Position numbers and translations under genes: made by a program | Source: Pseudomonas graminis | GTDB lineage: Bacteria > Pseudomonadota > Gammaproteobacteria > Pseudomonadales > Pseudomonadaceae | Assembly: GCF_004364335.1 (NCBI RefSeq) | Contig: NZ_SOCR01000006.1 | Location: 157,873-221,872 of the forward strand | DNA length: 64,000 nt | Direction: 5' to 3' | Shown: positions 54,086 through 64,000 of the stretch, piece by piece | How positions within the stretch are numbered: position 1 is the stretch's first letter | Layout: the number at the start of each line of letters is the position of its first letter | The notes under the pieces: generated by a model | Database searches by the model: none | Seen by the model: the letters and a program-made list of their open reading frames with translations, nothing else | Told to the model about the DNA's origin: nothing

Positions 54086-56700
54086 GACTTCGCCTTAGGT
54101 TTGCGCACGCTACCGCTGCTTGCAGCAGGGGCCGAGCCCGATTTCGACGAACCCTTGCGGTGTTTGCTCGACTTACCGGAAGCGCCGGCAGAATCACTCG
54201 TCGACTTTCCCGACGATGCCTTGCTACCACCCTTGGCTTCAGTCAGCAGCGCTTTTTTCATTTCACGGCTTTTACGTACTTCCGCATTCTTGGCAGCCGC
54301 ATCGCTTGGCCGGTAGGCCTCGGCAACAGGCTCTTTCGCAGTGCGGCGCCCAGACTTGGAAGCAGACGACGATTCCCTGGAATCCTTGCCCTTCTCTGTC
54401 GCGGCAGGCTCGGACGTCCGACGCTTGCGGCCGATCGGCGCGCTGGTGGTCTTCTCGGACATTTCGAAATCGATCTTGCGCTCGTCAAGATCAACACGCA
54501 TGACGCGCACTTCAACGGTGTCGCCCAGACGGAAGCTACGACCTGTGCGCTCGCCGGCCAGACGATGGTGGACCGGATCGAAGTGGTAGTAGTCACCCGG
54601 CAATGCGGTGACGTGAACCAGGCCTTCGACGTAGATATCGGTCAACTCGACGAACAGACCAAAGCCGGTAACAGCTGTGATCACGCCCGGGAACGACTCC
54701 CCTACACGGTCTTTCATGAACTCGCATTTCAGCCAGTTCGTGACATCGCGGGTCGCCTCATCGGCACGGCGCTCGCTCATCGAGCACTGCTCGCCCAATT
54801 GCTCGAGCATCGCTTCGTCGTACGGGTAAATACGCGCCTTCGGAATGACGGGAGCACCGGCACGACGAACGTGCGGAGTTTCCTGTTTGGAGCGGATCAC
54901 ACTGCGGATCGCACGGTGAGTCAGCAAGTCCGGGTAGCGACGAATCGGCGAGGTGAAGTGGGTATAGGCTTCGTAATTCAGGCCGAAGTGGCCATGGTTA
55001 TCGGAGCTGTACACCGCCTGGCTCAACGAACGCAGCATCACAGTCTGGATCAGGTGGTAATCCGGGCGGTCCTTGATGGTTTCGAGCAGCGCCTGATAAT
55101 CCTTCGGCGTTGGACCGTCTTTGCCCTTGTGCAGGGAAAGACCCAACTCGCCGAGGAACGCACGCAGCTTTTCCAGACGCTCAGGCGGCGGACCGTCGTG
55201 GACGCGGTACAGCGCAGGGATCTCGTGCTTCTTGAGGAACGCCGCAGTCGCCACGTTCGCCGCAAGCATGCATTCTTCGATCAGCTTGTGCGCATCGTTT
55301 CGAGTGGTCGGGCGGATCTCGGCGATCTTGCGCTCGGTCCCGAAAATGATCCGGGTTTCCTGGGTTTCAAAATCGATGGCACCGCGAACATGCCGGGCAC
55401 CCAGCAGGACTTTGTACAGCGCATAAAGCTGCTTCAGGTGCGGCACGACGTCGCCATACTGCTCGCGCAGCTGCTTGGCTTCGGCGGCTTTCGGATGCTC
55501 CAGCATCGAGCTGACTTTGTTGTAGGTCAGACGCGCATGGGAGTGAATCACGGCTTCGTAGAAAACGTAGTCGGTCATCTCGCCGGTTTTGGAAATCGTC
55601 ATCTCGCAGACCATCGCCAGACGATCAACCAGCGGATTCAGCGAGCACAGGCCGTTGGACAGTTGCTCAGGCAGCATCGGGATCACGCGCTCGGGGAAAT
55701 ACACCGAGTTGCCGCGCACCTGAGACTCAGCGTCCAGCGCCGAACCGAGTTTCACGTAGCTTGATACGTCGGCGATGGCCACGTAGAGCTTCCAGCCGCC
55801 GGAGAACAGGCGCAGCTTGCCGGGCTTGGCTTCGCAGAAAACAGCATCGTCGAAGTCGCGAGCATCTTCACCGTCGATGGTGACAAATGGCAGATGACGC
55901 AGATCGACGCGGTTTTCCTTGTCCTTCTCTTCGACTTCCGGCTTGAGCTTGGCGGCTTCCTTCAGCACAGCCTCGGGCCAGACGTGAGGGATGTCGTAGG
56001 TACGCAGCGCGACATCGATCTCCATGCCGGGCGCCATGTAATTACCCACCACTTCAACCACGTCGCCTTGAGGCTGAAAGCGCGGGGTCGGCCAGTGAGT
56101 GATTTTCACCTCGACGAACTGACCAACCTTGGCACCGTTGTTACGGCCCGGGGTGATTAACACCTCTTGCTGGATTTTTGGGTTGTCCGGCTGGACGAAA
56201 CCGATGCCGCTTTCTTCGAAGTAGCGACCCACCACGGTTTCGTGCGCGCGGGAGATGACCTCGACGATCACACCTTCGCGGCGACCGCGACGGTCCAGAC
56301 CCGAGACGCGCGCCAGTGCACGGTCACCGTCGAACACCAGACGCATTTGCGCAGGGCTCATGAACAGGTCGTCAGAGCCGTCATCCGGGACCAGGAAGCC
56401 GAAGCCGTCACGGTGACCGCTGATGCGACCCAGAATGAGGTCCAGCTTGTCGACTGGCGCGTACGTGCCGCGCCGGGTGTAAATCAGTTGCGCGTCGCGC
56501 TCCATGGCACGGAGCCGACGTCGCAGGGCCTCGATCTGATCTTCAGTCGTCAGGCCAAATTCTTCCACCAACTGCTCGCGGGCAGCGGGCGAACCGCGCT
56601 CGGAGAGGTGCGCCAGAATCAGCTCACGGCTAGGGATGGGGTTTTCGTATTTTTCCGCTTCACGAGCGGCCTCGGGATCGAGGGACTGCCAATCGGCCAT
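54082..56700 (-). CDS. rnr: Ribonuclease R
   Basis: An 872-residue RNase R. Order: N-terminal HTH (GSPAAREQLVEEFGLTTEDQ), two cold-shock domains (IISGHRDGFGFLVPDDG), the RNB catalytic core with IDGEDARDFDDAV (Asp ligands for Mg) and S1 domain (GVITAVTGFGLFVELTDIYV), then a Lys/Ser-rich basic tail of ~130 residues. It degrades structured RNA 3'-5' processively. It leads the rnr-rlmB unit and its ATG is 213 bp from the first tRNA gene, which is on the other strand. Confidence 0.96.
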   Translation of the reverse strand: MADWQSLDPEAAREAEKYENPIPSRELILAHLSERGSPAAREQLVEEFGLTTEDQIEALRRRLRAMERDAQLIYTRRGTYAPVDKLDLILGRISGHRDGFGFLVPDDGSDDLFMSPAQMRLVFDGDRALARVSGLDRRGRREGVIVEVISRAHETVVGRYFEESGIGFVQPDNPKIQQEVLITPGRNNGAKVGQFVEVKITHWPTPRFQPQGDVVEVVGNYMAPGMEIDVALRTYDIPHVWPEAVLKEAAKLKPEVEEKDKENRVDLRHLPFVTIDGEDARDFDDAVFCEAKPGKLRLFSGGWKLYVAIADVSSYVKLGSALDAESQVRGNSVYFPERVIPMLPEQLSNGLCSLNPLVDRLAMVCEMTISKTGEMTDYVFYEAVIHSHARLTYNKVSSMLEHPKAAEAKQLREQYGDVVPHLKQLYALYKVLLGARHVRGAIDFETQETRIIFGTERKIAEIRPTTRNDAHKLIEECMLAANVATAAFLKKHEIPALYRVHDGPPPERLEKLRAFLGELGLSLHKGKDGPTPKDYQALLETIKDRPDYHLIQTVMLRSLSQAVYSSDNHGHFGLNYEAYTHFTSPIRRYPDLLTHRAIRSVIRSKQETPHVRRAGAPVIPKARIYPYDEAMLEQLGEQCSMSERRADEATRDVTNWLKCEFMKDRVGESFPGVITAVTGFGLFVELTDIYVEGLVHVTALPGDYYHFDPVHHRLAGERTGRSFRLGDTVEVRVMRVDLDERKIDFEMSEKTTSAPIGRKRRTSEPAATEKGKDSRESSSASKSGRRTAKEPVAEAYRPSDAAAKNAEVRKSREMKKALLTEAKGGSKASSGKSTSDSAGASGKSSKHRKGSSKSGSAPAASSGSVRKPKAKS

Positions 56701-56814
56701 TAGAATGAGTTCACCTTATCTGTATGTAATTAGTTTGGCATATACCAGATTGAAACGCGAAGACAGCGTTTGCTGGGACTTTTCGCTATTTCAAATTATT
56801 TTTGCACGGGGGCT

Positions 56815-56843
56815 TTACAGCCTTCAATCTCCTCCGTAAGATG
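56815..56843 (+). promoter_or_regulatory. Sigma-70 promoter of the first tRNA-Leu
   Basis: TTTACA at 56815-56820, 17 bp spacer, TAAGAT at 56838-56843, followed by a GC-rich discriminator (GCGCCCC), the pattern of stringently controlled stable-RNA promoters. The tRNA begins 70 bp later. Confidence 0.65.
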
Positions 56844-56913
56844 CGCCCCACAACGACGGCACTGCCAAGTTGTAGTTGAAATCAAACGAAATATCGAATG
56901 AAATCAACGAACT

Positions 56914-57000
56914 GCCCAGATGGTGAAATTGGTAGACACGCCAGCTTCAGGTGCTGGTGACCGCAAGGTCGTGGAAGTTCGAGTCTTCTTCTGGGCACCA
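56914..57000 (+). tRNA. tRNA-Leu (CAG)
   Basis: An 87-nt class-II tRNA: acceptor GCCCAGA pairs with TCTGGGC, 3' CCA encoded. The anticodon arm CCAGC-TTCAGGT-GCTGG places CAG in the loop, reading CUG. A long variable arm and TTCGAGT arm follow. Confidence 0.97.
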
Positions 57001-57008
57001 ATTCAACG

Positions 57009-57032
57009 AAACCGAGCCTAGGCTCGGTTTTG
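57009..57032 (+). terminator. Terminator of the first tRNA-Leu
   Basis: AAACCGAGCC / GGCTCGGTTTT with a 2-base turn TA, then TTTTG. Confidence 0.85.
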
Positions 57033-57154
57033 TGCATTTTGCGGTTTGAAAAGTCAAGCGTCGCAAAACAACCTCAGCGTAGATCACCTCCCCTGCCCTG
57101 TCCTCCCCGCAAATGAATCGCCGCTCCGCTTCTCCAACAAATTCAAAAATTCAG

Positions 57155-57183
57155 TTGCACTCCTGCGAAAAATCTAATTAAAT
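57155..57183 (+). promoter_or_regulatory. Candidate promoter of the second tRNA-Leu
   Basis: TTGCAC at 57155-57160, 17 bp spacer and TTAAAT at 57178-57183; the tRNA starts 10 bp later, so the leader would be nearly absent. Confidence 0.4.
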
Positions 57184-57192
57184 CAGCGCCAT

Positions 57193-57279
57193 GCCCAGAT
57201 GGTGAAATTGGTAGACACGCCAGCTTCAGGTGCTGGTGACCGCAAGGTCGTGGAAGTTCGAGTCTTCTTCTGGGCACCA
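57193..57279 (+). tRNA. tRNA-Leu (CAG), identical copy
   Basis: Base-for-base copy of the tRNA at 56914-57000 including CCA. Its flanks are not copied except for a related terminator, so it is an old duplication or the copies are kept alike by gene conversion. Confidence 0.97.
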
Positions 57280-57286
57280 AACAAAC

Positions 57287-57312
57287 AAAACCGAGCCAAG
57301 TGCTCGGTTTTG
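57287..57312 (+). terminator. Terminator of the second tRNA-Leu
   Basis: AAAACCGAGC / GCTCGGTTTTG around CAAGT. Same sequence family as the terminator at 57009. Confidence 0.8.
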
Positions 57313-57354
57313 TGCTTTCTGGGGCTATGCAATTACCCCCAGCAGTGCGCAAAA

Positions 57355-59289
57355 CTACGCCCGGAACTGCCCCAGACTGGCCTTGAGCTGGGCAGCAAGT
57401 CTGTCCAGCGTCTTGCCGCTGGCGGTCGTTTCCACCACGGCTTGCGCCGCTTTCTCGGCTTGGGCATGAATAACCTCTACACGCCCCCGCACCGCTTGCG
57501 CGCCTTGAGCCTGATGCTCTGCCGCACGAGTCGCCAGGCCGATCGCCGCATGAACCTGCTCGACAGACACCTGCACCGATTGCTGCAGCCGAGCGCTGTC
57601 CTTCAGTACCGCGAGCCCTTCCTTAGCCTGACGCCCGGCGAGCCCAATCGTTGCCACTGCTTCGCGCGCCCCGGATTGCAGCTTGGCAATGTGCTCCTGG
57701 ATATCGCCCGTTGAGCTTTGCGTTTTGCTCGCCAACGCGCGCACTTCATCGGCAACAACGGCGAAGCCTCGACCGGTTTCGCCCGCGCGTGCCGCTTCAA
57801 TGGCCGCGTTGAGGGCAAGCAGGTTGGTTTGCTCGGCGATGCCATGGATCACCTCCAGCACCACCTCAATCTGCTGGCTTTGCTGCGCCAGCCGTTCGAT
57901 GACCTGGGCGCCGGTCTCTACCTGCCCGGCCAGCGCTTCGATCAAACTGCCCACCTGATTGGAAGTGCGTGTGTTTTCATCGGTTGCCTGGCGAATATCC
58001 ACCACCTGTCGCAATGCGGCCTGCATGGCCTGGCTCTCGGCCTGCGCTTCGTCAGCCATTTGCGCCAGCGCTTGAAGGCTGGCAGCCACCTCATCGCGCT
58101 GCAACTCCGCCGCGGCGCCCGCGCCCGCATTGCGCTTGCTCATGGCGCCAATTTCGACGCCCGTCTGCTGCGCTACATCCCCCGCCTCTCGAACGATCGG
58201 CTGCAGCTTGTCGACAAAGCGGTTCACGGCTGCAGCCATGTCACCAATCTCATCGTTGCTGTTGAGTTTGACGCGCTTGGTCAGATCGCCTTCGCCTGCC
58301 GCCAGGTCATCCAGCGCACGGTTGAGCAACTGCAGGCGCAGCACGACGCGGCGCCCCAGCACGATGGCCAACACCACCAGCACACCGAGCCCCACCAGAG
58401 ACAGCCCGACGCCGATTCTCCAGCGCAGCGTGGTCGCAGCCTCCTGCACAGCGGAGCTGGTATTGGTCGCCATCGCAGTGGCTGACGATTGCGCCGTTTG
58501 CAGACGCGAGCGCAACGCGGCAGAGCTCTCCGCCGCAGCACCGCCAAGGCTTTCCGAGACCAGTTGATCACCGCTGCCGATCAACGCAACGAAGCGCTTG
58601 TCCAGCGCAGCCAGATTCTCTTCCACCGACGCGGTAGAGACGCCCATGCGGACTTTGCCGATCTCGACGCCGTTGGGGCTGATCGATGCTTCGACGTAAT
58701 ACACCGAAGGGTCTTTGCGCGCCGCGCTCAGGACCTTGTCCATGGCGCGCTCGCCTTCGCCTTTCGCCAGCAGCGCCTTGACCGATTCGTTCTCCCGATT
58801 CAGGTAACGCGTCAGGTGTTCGCCCTGAGCATCGTCGTAGACCACGAACAGTACGTTCGGATTGCGTTGCGCACGGCGCGCGAACTCCGACAGCGTCGGC
58901 GTATCCCCGTCCCACATCGCCCGTGGCGCGACAGCAGCCAATAGCTCGGCCATGTCCGTCGCTGAATCCTGAAGGTCTTTCTCCAGCGTCGCACGCAGTT
59001 GCTTCTGTTCATCTTTGAGACGCGTCGACAGGCCGGCGCTCAGGCGCTGACGTGTATTTTGCGAAAGCCTGTCCAGGCTGGATGTTACGTCGCGGCTCGC
59101 CTGTTCCAGTTCGCCGGTCAAGTGTTGCGAATCTACACTCAGCCGCGCTGCCAACTCAGCTTCAAGCGCAGTAACGGTGCTCCGAGTGAGGGCGACGGCA
59201 ACCAGCACCTGCACCAGAAGGGCGATACCAAGAGCAATGAACACCGGTCGCAGCAAGCGACTGCGCAGAAGAGAAGTAACGGCCGACAC
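57355..59289 (-). CDS. Methyl-accepting chemotaxis protein
   Basis: A 644-residue chemoreceptor: one N-terminal helix ([20 protein letters not shown]), a periplasmic, mostly helical sensor (about 35-280) with a [20 protein letters not shown] block, a second helix ([20 protein letters not shown]), HAMP, and the signalling tip [36 protein letters not shown] choose GTG at 59289 because GAGG precedes it; the 32-codon longer frame has a Cys-rich, uncharacteristic N terminus. The ligand is unknown. No che genes are adjacent. Confidence 0.9.
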   Translation of the reverse strand: MSAVTSLLRSRLLRPVFIALGIALLVQVLVAVALTRSTVTALEAELAARLSVDSQHLTGELEQASRDVTSSLDRLSQNTRQRLSAGLSTRLKDEQKQLRATLEKDLQDSATDMAELLAAVAPRAMWDGDTPTLSEFARRAQRNPNVLFVVYDDAQGEHLTRYLNRENESVKALLAKGEGERAMDKVLSAARKDPSVYYVEASISPNGVEIGKVRMGVSTASVEENLAALDKRFVALIGSGDQLVSESLGGAAAESSAALRSRLQTAQSSATAMATNTSSAVQEAATTLRWRIGVGLSLVGLGVLVVLAIVLGRRVVLRLQLLNRALDDLAAGEGDLTKRVKLNSNDEIGDMAAAVNRFVDKLQPIVREAGDVAQQTGVEIGAMSKRNAGAGAAAELQRDEVAASLQALAQMADEAQAESQAMQAALRQVVDIRQATDENTRTSNQVGSLIEALAGQVETGAQVIERLAQQSQQIEVVLEVIHGIAEQTNLLALNAAIEAARAGETGRGFAVVADEVRALASKTQSSTGDIQEHIAKLQSGAREAVATIGLAGRQAKEGLAVLKDSARLQQSVQVSVEQVHAAIGLATRAAEHQAQGAQAVRGRVEVIHAQAEKAAQAVVETTASGKTLDRLAAQLKASLGQFRA

Positions 59290-59390
59290 AGGAGATCCCT
59301 CACCACACACGACAGCAAAATGCTGGCATTGTCTTATAAGTGGAATCACAGCAAGCGTCGTGCCGCAGTGGCCGGTAGTTTTCAACGGGC

Positions 59391-59426
59391 AAAATAAAGG
59401 GCTGCCGAAGCAACCCTTTGTTTTTG
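59391..59426. terminator. Terminator between purA and the chemoreceptor gene
   Basis: AAAGGGCTGC-CGAA-GCAACCCTTT with one mismatch, T-rich on both sides. It ends purA on the minus strand. Confidence 0.8.
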
Positions 59427-59439
59427 TTTCAACGACTTA

Positions 59440-60786
<1,347 letters not shown>

Positions 60787-61974
60787 TCAAGAGGCCAGCG
60801 GCATTACCTGCCAACGCTCGCCCTGCTGAATCAATTGCCGATCACAGTCGGCGTCTTGCGCCGCCGAAACCGGTTGGCCTGGCAACGCTTGAACCACACG
60901 TTGACCTTCAGCCCGCAGTTGACAGACCTTGTGCCACAACGCCGAGTCAGTGCTGTCAGGCATCCAGATACCGCCAGACGGTAGCTCGATCTGAGCCTGG
61001 CCGCGTGTCACCAGGGTTTTCAAATCGGTGGAAAAACCCGTTGCCGGGCGCGCACGACCGAAGTCGGCGCCGATGTCATCGTAGCGACCACCCTGGGCGA
61101 TCGACTGGCCAACGCCCGGGACGAACACCGCAAACACCACGCCGGTGTGGTAGTGGTAGCCGCGCAATTCGCCGAGGTCGAAATACAACGGTAGCTCAGG
61201 AAACCGGGCCGACAGTCGTTCGGCGATTTCCTGCAGATCATCCAGCGCTTCAATGACCGGCGCCGGCGCATTCGCCAGACGGTCCCGCGCCTGCGCCAAC
61301 ACCGTACGGTCGCCACACAGATCCACCAGCGCGCGCAGCATGCTGGCCAGATCGGCCGGCAGACCTTCAGTCAACGCGATGACCTCGTCGATGGCTTTGC
61401 GCTGCAGCGCATCAAACAGCTGTTGTTCGACTTCGCCGGACAACCCGGCAGCGCGGGCAAGACCACGGTAAATCCCGACGTGGCCCAGGTCCATATGGAC
61501 GTCCGGCACATCAGCCAGTTGCAGCATCGCCAGCATCAGGCTGATGACTTCGACATCACTGCTCGGGCTCGCGTCGCCGTACAGCTCGGCGCCCAGTTGG
61601 ATCGGGCTGCGCGAGGAGGACAACGCACGCGGCTGGGCATGCAGCACACTGCCAGCGTAGCAGAGGCGGCTTGGGCCTTCGCGACGCAAGGTGTGCGCGT
61701 CGATGCGTGCAACCTGCGGCGTGATGTCCGCGCGGAAACCCATCTGCCGACCTGATTGCGGGTCGACCACTTTGAAGGTGCGCAGATCCAGATCCTGGCC
61801 CGCACCGGTGAGCAGTGATTCGAGGTATTCGATGTGTGGGGTCACTACAAACTCGTAGCCCCAGCTCTGAAACAGATCCAGCACCTGACGACGCGCGACT
61901 TCAATGCGCGCAGCTTCCGGCGGCAGTACTTCTTCGATGCCATCCGGCAGCAGCCAGCGGTCAACCGTTGCCAT
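60787..61974 (-). CDS. hisZ: ATP phosphoribosyltransferase regulatory subunit HisZ
   Basis: A 395-residue histidyl-tRNA-synthetase-like protein lacking the HisRS anticodon-binding domain. Typical is [20 protein letters not shown], then class-II motif-like [13 protein letters not shown] and [13 protein letters not shown]. HisZ complexes with short HisG to start histidine synthesis. It sits between hflC and purA as in other Pseudomonas. Confidence 0.93.
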   Translation of the reverse strand: MATVDRWLLPDGIEEVLPPEAARIEVARRQVLDLFQSWGYEFVVTPHIEYLESLLTGAGQDLDLRTFKVVDPQSGRQMGFRADITPQVARIDAHTLRREGPSRLCYAGSVLHAQPRALSSSRSPIQLGAELYGDASPSSDVEVISLMLAMLQLADVPDVHMDLGHVGIYRGLARAAGLSGEVEQQLFDALQRKAIDEVIALTEGLPADLASMLRALVDLCGDRTVLAQARDRLANAPAPVIEALDDLQEIAERLSARFPELPLYFDLGELRGYHYHTGVVFAVFVPGVGQSIAQGGRYDDIGADFGRARPATGFSTDLKTLVTRGQAQIELPSGGIWMPDSTDSALWHKVCQLRAEGQRVVQALPGQPVSAAQDADCDRQLIQQGERWQVMPLAS

Positions 61975-62153
61975 TACGCCTTTCCCCTATGATCCGGGCG
62001 GCCGGCCCTTGGGCAAGCCTTGAGTGAAGCAGACAGCATTCTGCGGACGCAGGGCAAGGAAATGTCCCCGCCTGATGCGCCGCACTATCGTGAACACCGT
62101 CCTCGAAAAAACTGCCGCGCACGGAACACGCCACGGCCAATCAATCGTGCAGA

Positions 62154-62180
62154 CGCAAAAAAGCCGGGAATTTCCCGGCT
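62154..62180 (-). terminator. Terminator after hflC
   Basis: On the minus strand AGCCGGGAA-ATTCCCGGCT followed by T6. It separates hflKC from hisZ-purA. Confidence 0.85.
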
Positions 62181-62263
62181 GCCGCATCATACACACGTTT
62201 TGTCGTGCGATCACCCCGACGGGCAGTTTTGCCGCCCGGCGGAGTGATCAGGTGCTGATGGGA

Positions 62264-63133
62264 TTACGGCTTGGATTTTTGCAGGTAGCGGAAGAACTCG
62301 CTGCCTGGGTCCAGCACCATCACGTCGCTTTTGTTCGCGAAGCTTTCACGGTAAGCGCGCAGGCTACGGTAGAACGCGTAGAACTCCTGATCCTGACCGT
62401 AGGCCTTGGAGTAGATCGCGGACGCTTGGGCATCACCGTCACCGCGCGCCTCTTCAGACTCACGATACGCTTCAGCCAACAGAACGCGGCGCTGACGATC
62501 GGCGTCGGCACGGATGCCTTCAGCCAGCTCGTTACCCTTGGCGCGATGCTCGCGCGCTTCACGCTCACGCTCGGTACTCATACGTTCAAACACGCTGCGG
62601 TTCACTTCCTTCGGCAGGTCGATGGCCTTGACCCGAACATCGACGACTTCAATGCCCAGCTCTTTGCCAGCCATGGTGTTGAGCGACGCAGTGATGTCAG
62701 CCATCAACGCATCACGCTCACCCGAAACCACCTCGTGCAGGGTGCGCTTACCGAACTGGTCACGCAGACCGGACTCGAGACGACGAGAGAGACGCTCATC
62801 GGCAATCTGCTTCAGGCCGGATGTCGCAGTGTAGAAACGCTCAGCGTCCTTCACGCGCCATTTAGCGTAGGCATCGACCATTACGGCTTTCTTTTCCAGC
62901 GTCAGGAAACGCTGAGTCGGCGCATCGAGGGTCATCAAGCGACCATCGAATTTGCGCACCTGATTCACGTAAGGAATCTTCACGTGCAGGCCTGGCGAGA
63001 CATCCGCCTGAACCACGCGACCGAATTGCAGCAGCACCGCCCGCTCGGTCTGAGCGACGATGTAGAAGCTGTTCCATGCGACCACGGCCAACACGACGCA
63101 GACAATCAGGGCAACCAGAGATTTATTGCTCAT
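62264..63133 (-). CDS. hflC: HflC, FtsH-modulating SPFH protein
   Basis: A 289-residue SPFH/band-7 protein: one N-terminal helix (ALIVCVVLAVVAWNSFYIVA), then the SPFH domain (ERAVLLQFGRVVQADVSPGL) and an Ala/Glu/Arg-rich coiled region (REAREHRAKGNELAEGIRAD). With HflK it forms a periplasmic cage around FtsH and tunes degradation. Start overlaps the hflK stop by 4 bp. Confidence 0.95.
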   Translation of the reverse strand: MSNKSLVALIVCVVLAVVAWNSFYIVAQTERAVLLQFGRVVQADVSPGLHVKIPYVNQVRKFDGRLMTLDAPTQRFLTLEKKAVMVDAYAKWRVKDAERFYTATSGLKQIADERLSRRLESGLRDQFGKRTLHEVVSGERDALMADITASLNTMAGKELGIEVVDVRVKAIDLPKEVNRSVFERMSTEREREAREHRAKGNELAEGIRADADRQRRVLLAEAYRESEEARGDGDAQASAIYSKAYGQDQEFYAFYRSLRAYRESFANKSDVMVLDPGSEFFRYLQKSKP

Positions 63134-64000
63134 CAGCGAGTCTCCCTAGTGCGCGTGTCGCGTTGCTGTTGCATGTCCGCTGCCCGTGAGCCCGGATCTG
63201 CCGGTGCAGCAGCAGCGCCGCCGGCGGTAGACGGGTTGGAACCGTTACGGCTGCTATCGATCATTTTGTCCAACGGCAGGTAAAGCAGGTTGTTCTGACC
63301 TTTGTCACCGGTCACGAGTACCTTGCTGGTGTTGCTGAAGACTTCCTGCATGGTGTCCAGGTACAGACGCTCACGCGTGACTTCCGGCGCTTTACGGTAC
63401 TCGGCCACCAGCTTGGTAAAGCGATCCGCCTCACCCTTGGCCCGAGAAACCACTTCATCGCGATAACCGTTGGCGTCTTCGACGATACGCTGAGCCTGAC
63501 CACGCGCTTCCGGGATCACACCGTTGGCGTAGGTTTCAGCCTGGTTACGTGAGCGCTGCTCGTCTTCACGGGCACGGATCACGTCATCGAACGCTTCCTG
63601 GACTTCGCGCGGCGCCGCAGCGCTCTGCACGTTGACCTGAGTCACGGTGATGCCGGTGCGATAGGTATCGAGGAAGCGCTGCAACCGCTCCTTGATTTCG
63701 CTGGCCATCAACTCACGACCTTCAGTCAGTACCTGATCCATGGCGGTCGAACCGACCACATGACGCAGGGCACTTTCGGTCGCATGCTGCAGGCTCACTT
63801 CAGGCTGATCAACGTTCAGCACGAAATCCTGCAGGTTGGTGATCTTGTACTGCACGGTCAGTGGCACTTCGACGATGTTTTCGTCTTCGGTGAGCATCTG
63901 GCCCTGTTTGCTGTACGCACGTTCACGGGTCACGTTTTCGAGGTACTTGCGATCGAACGGCGGGAAATAGATGTTCAGACCCGGCCCAACGGTTTCGTAG
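63133..64000 (-). CDS. hflK: HflK, partial (C-terminal part)
   Basis: About 289 codons are visible; the frame remains open at the window edge with YETVGPGLNIYFPPFDRKYL, so the N terminus and membrane helix lie beyond it. The SPFH domain shows VPLTVQYKITNLQDFVLNVD and the coiled stem AREDEQRSRNQAETYANGVI. The tail is Gln/Arg-rich and low complexity. Codes for the partner of HflC. Confidence 0.95.
   Translation of the reverse strand, partial: YETVGPGLNIYFPPFDRKYLENVTRERAYSKQGQMLTEDENIVEVPLTVQYKITNLQDFVLNVDQPEVSLQHATESALRHVVGSTAMDQVLTEGRELMASEIKERLQRFLDTYRTGITVTQVNVQSAAAPREVQEAFDDVIRAREDEQRSRNQAETYANGVIPEARGQAQRIVEDANGYRDEVVSRAKGEADRFTKLVAEYRKAPEVTRERLYLDTMQEVFSNTSKVLVTGDKGQNNLLYLPLDKMIDSSRNGSNPSTAGGAAAAPADPGSRAADMQQQRDTRTRETR

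Noticed and set aside
56914..57279. tRNA-Leu pair as an integration site with a genomic island
   Set aside because: No integrase, no direct-repeat tRNA fragment and only core genes next to it.

Overview
This window is chromosomal DNA from a fluorescent-type Pseudomonas. The evidence is a high-GC gene set (azurin, UrtCDE, split urease genes, lysine/pipecolate catabolism, rpsF-rpsR-rplI-dnaB, rnr-rlmB, purA-hisZ, hflKC) in an order that resembles other Pseudomonas genomes, plus many REP/REPIN repeats that start TGTAGGAG and two copies of a GATCGTTCCCACGC cruciform repeat. Acetyltransferase genes between ureA and ureB recall the P. syringae/P. fluorescens lineages, but species cannot be fixed from sequence reading alone. 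No phage, transposase, CRISPR array or rRNA gene was seen; most of the window is core genome.

Layout. 1-6.8 kb (+): end of the urea ABC transporter (urtC', urtD, urtE), then ureD, ureA, two GNAT acetyltransferases, ureB and ureC, broken up by several REPINs. 7-8.2 kb: an orphan histidine kinase. 8.4-11.2 kb: chaperone block cbpM-cbpA (-) divergent from an Hsp70-like yegD (+). 11.5-19.5 kb: single genes (AI-2E family permease, PsiF protein, EamA exporter, osmE, bacterioferritin-like protein, AsmA protein, a small secreted repeat peptide, a DesT/FabR-like TetR regulator). 19.9-22.4 kb (+): second urease block ureE-ureF-ureG-ureJ. 22.6-24.8 kb: AGE-family sugar isomerase and an SDR. 24.8-25.5 kb: 770 bp without genes carrying several DnaA-box-like 9-mers and a LexA-like site. 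25.6-30.7 kb (-): branched-chain/amino-acid ABC transporter livFGMH plus binding protein, preceded by an unusual regularly spaced GNGCAACCNT array. 31-35 kb: amaA-amaB (-) for pipecolate/aminoadipate catabolism with a divergent LysR gene. 35.3-37.3 kb (+): NAD salvage genes pncB, nadE. 37.6-39.8 kb: DUF1338 (HglS-like) gene, azurin and small ORFs. 39.9-46.7 kb (-): three-gene transglutaminase / ATP-grasp / alpha-E system. 47-64 kb (mostly -): YgiQ radical SAM, dnaB, rplI, membrane protein, rpsR, rpsF, rlmB, rnr, two tRNA-Leu(CAG) genes (+), a chemoreceptor, purA, hisZ, hflC and the 3' part of hflK.

How it fits together. Urea is imported by UrtABCDE and split by UreABC after nickel insertion by UreDEFG; UreJ is a likely nickel permease. 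The liv transporter, amaA/amaB, LysR and a DUF1338 protein suggest uptake and degradation of lysine-type amino acids. The most notable unexplained items are the five-copy direct-repeat array upstream of the amino-acid binding protein, the DnaA-box cluster far from dnaA, the secreted tandem-repeat peptide whose repeats differ almost only at synonymous sites, and the poorly understood ATP-grasp/transglutaminase operon.
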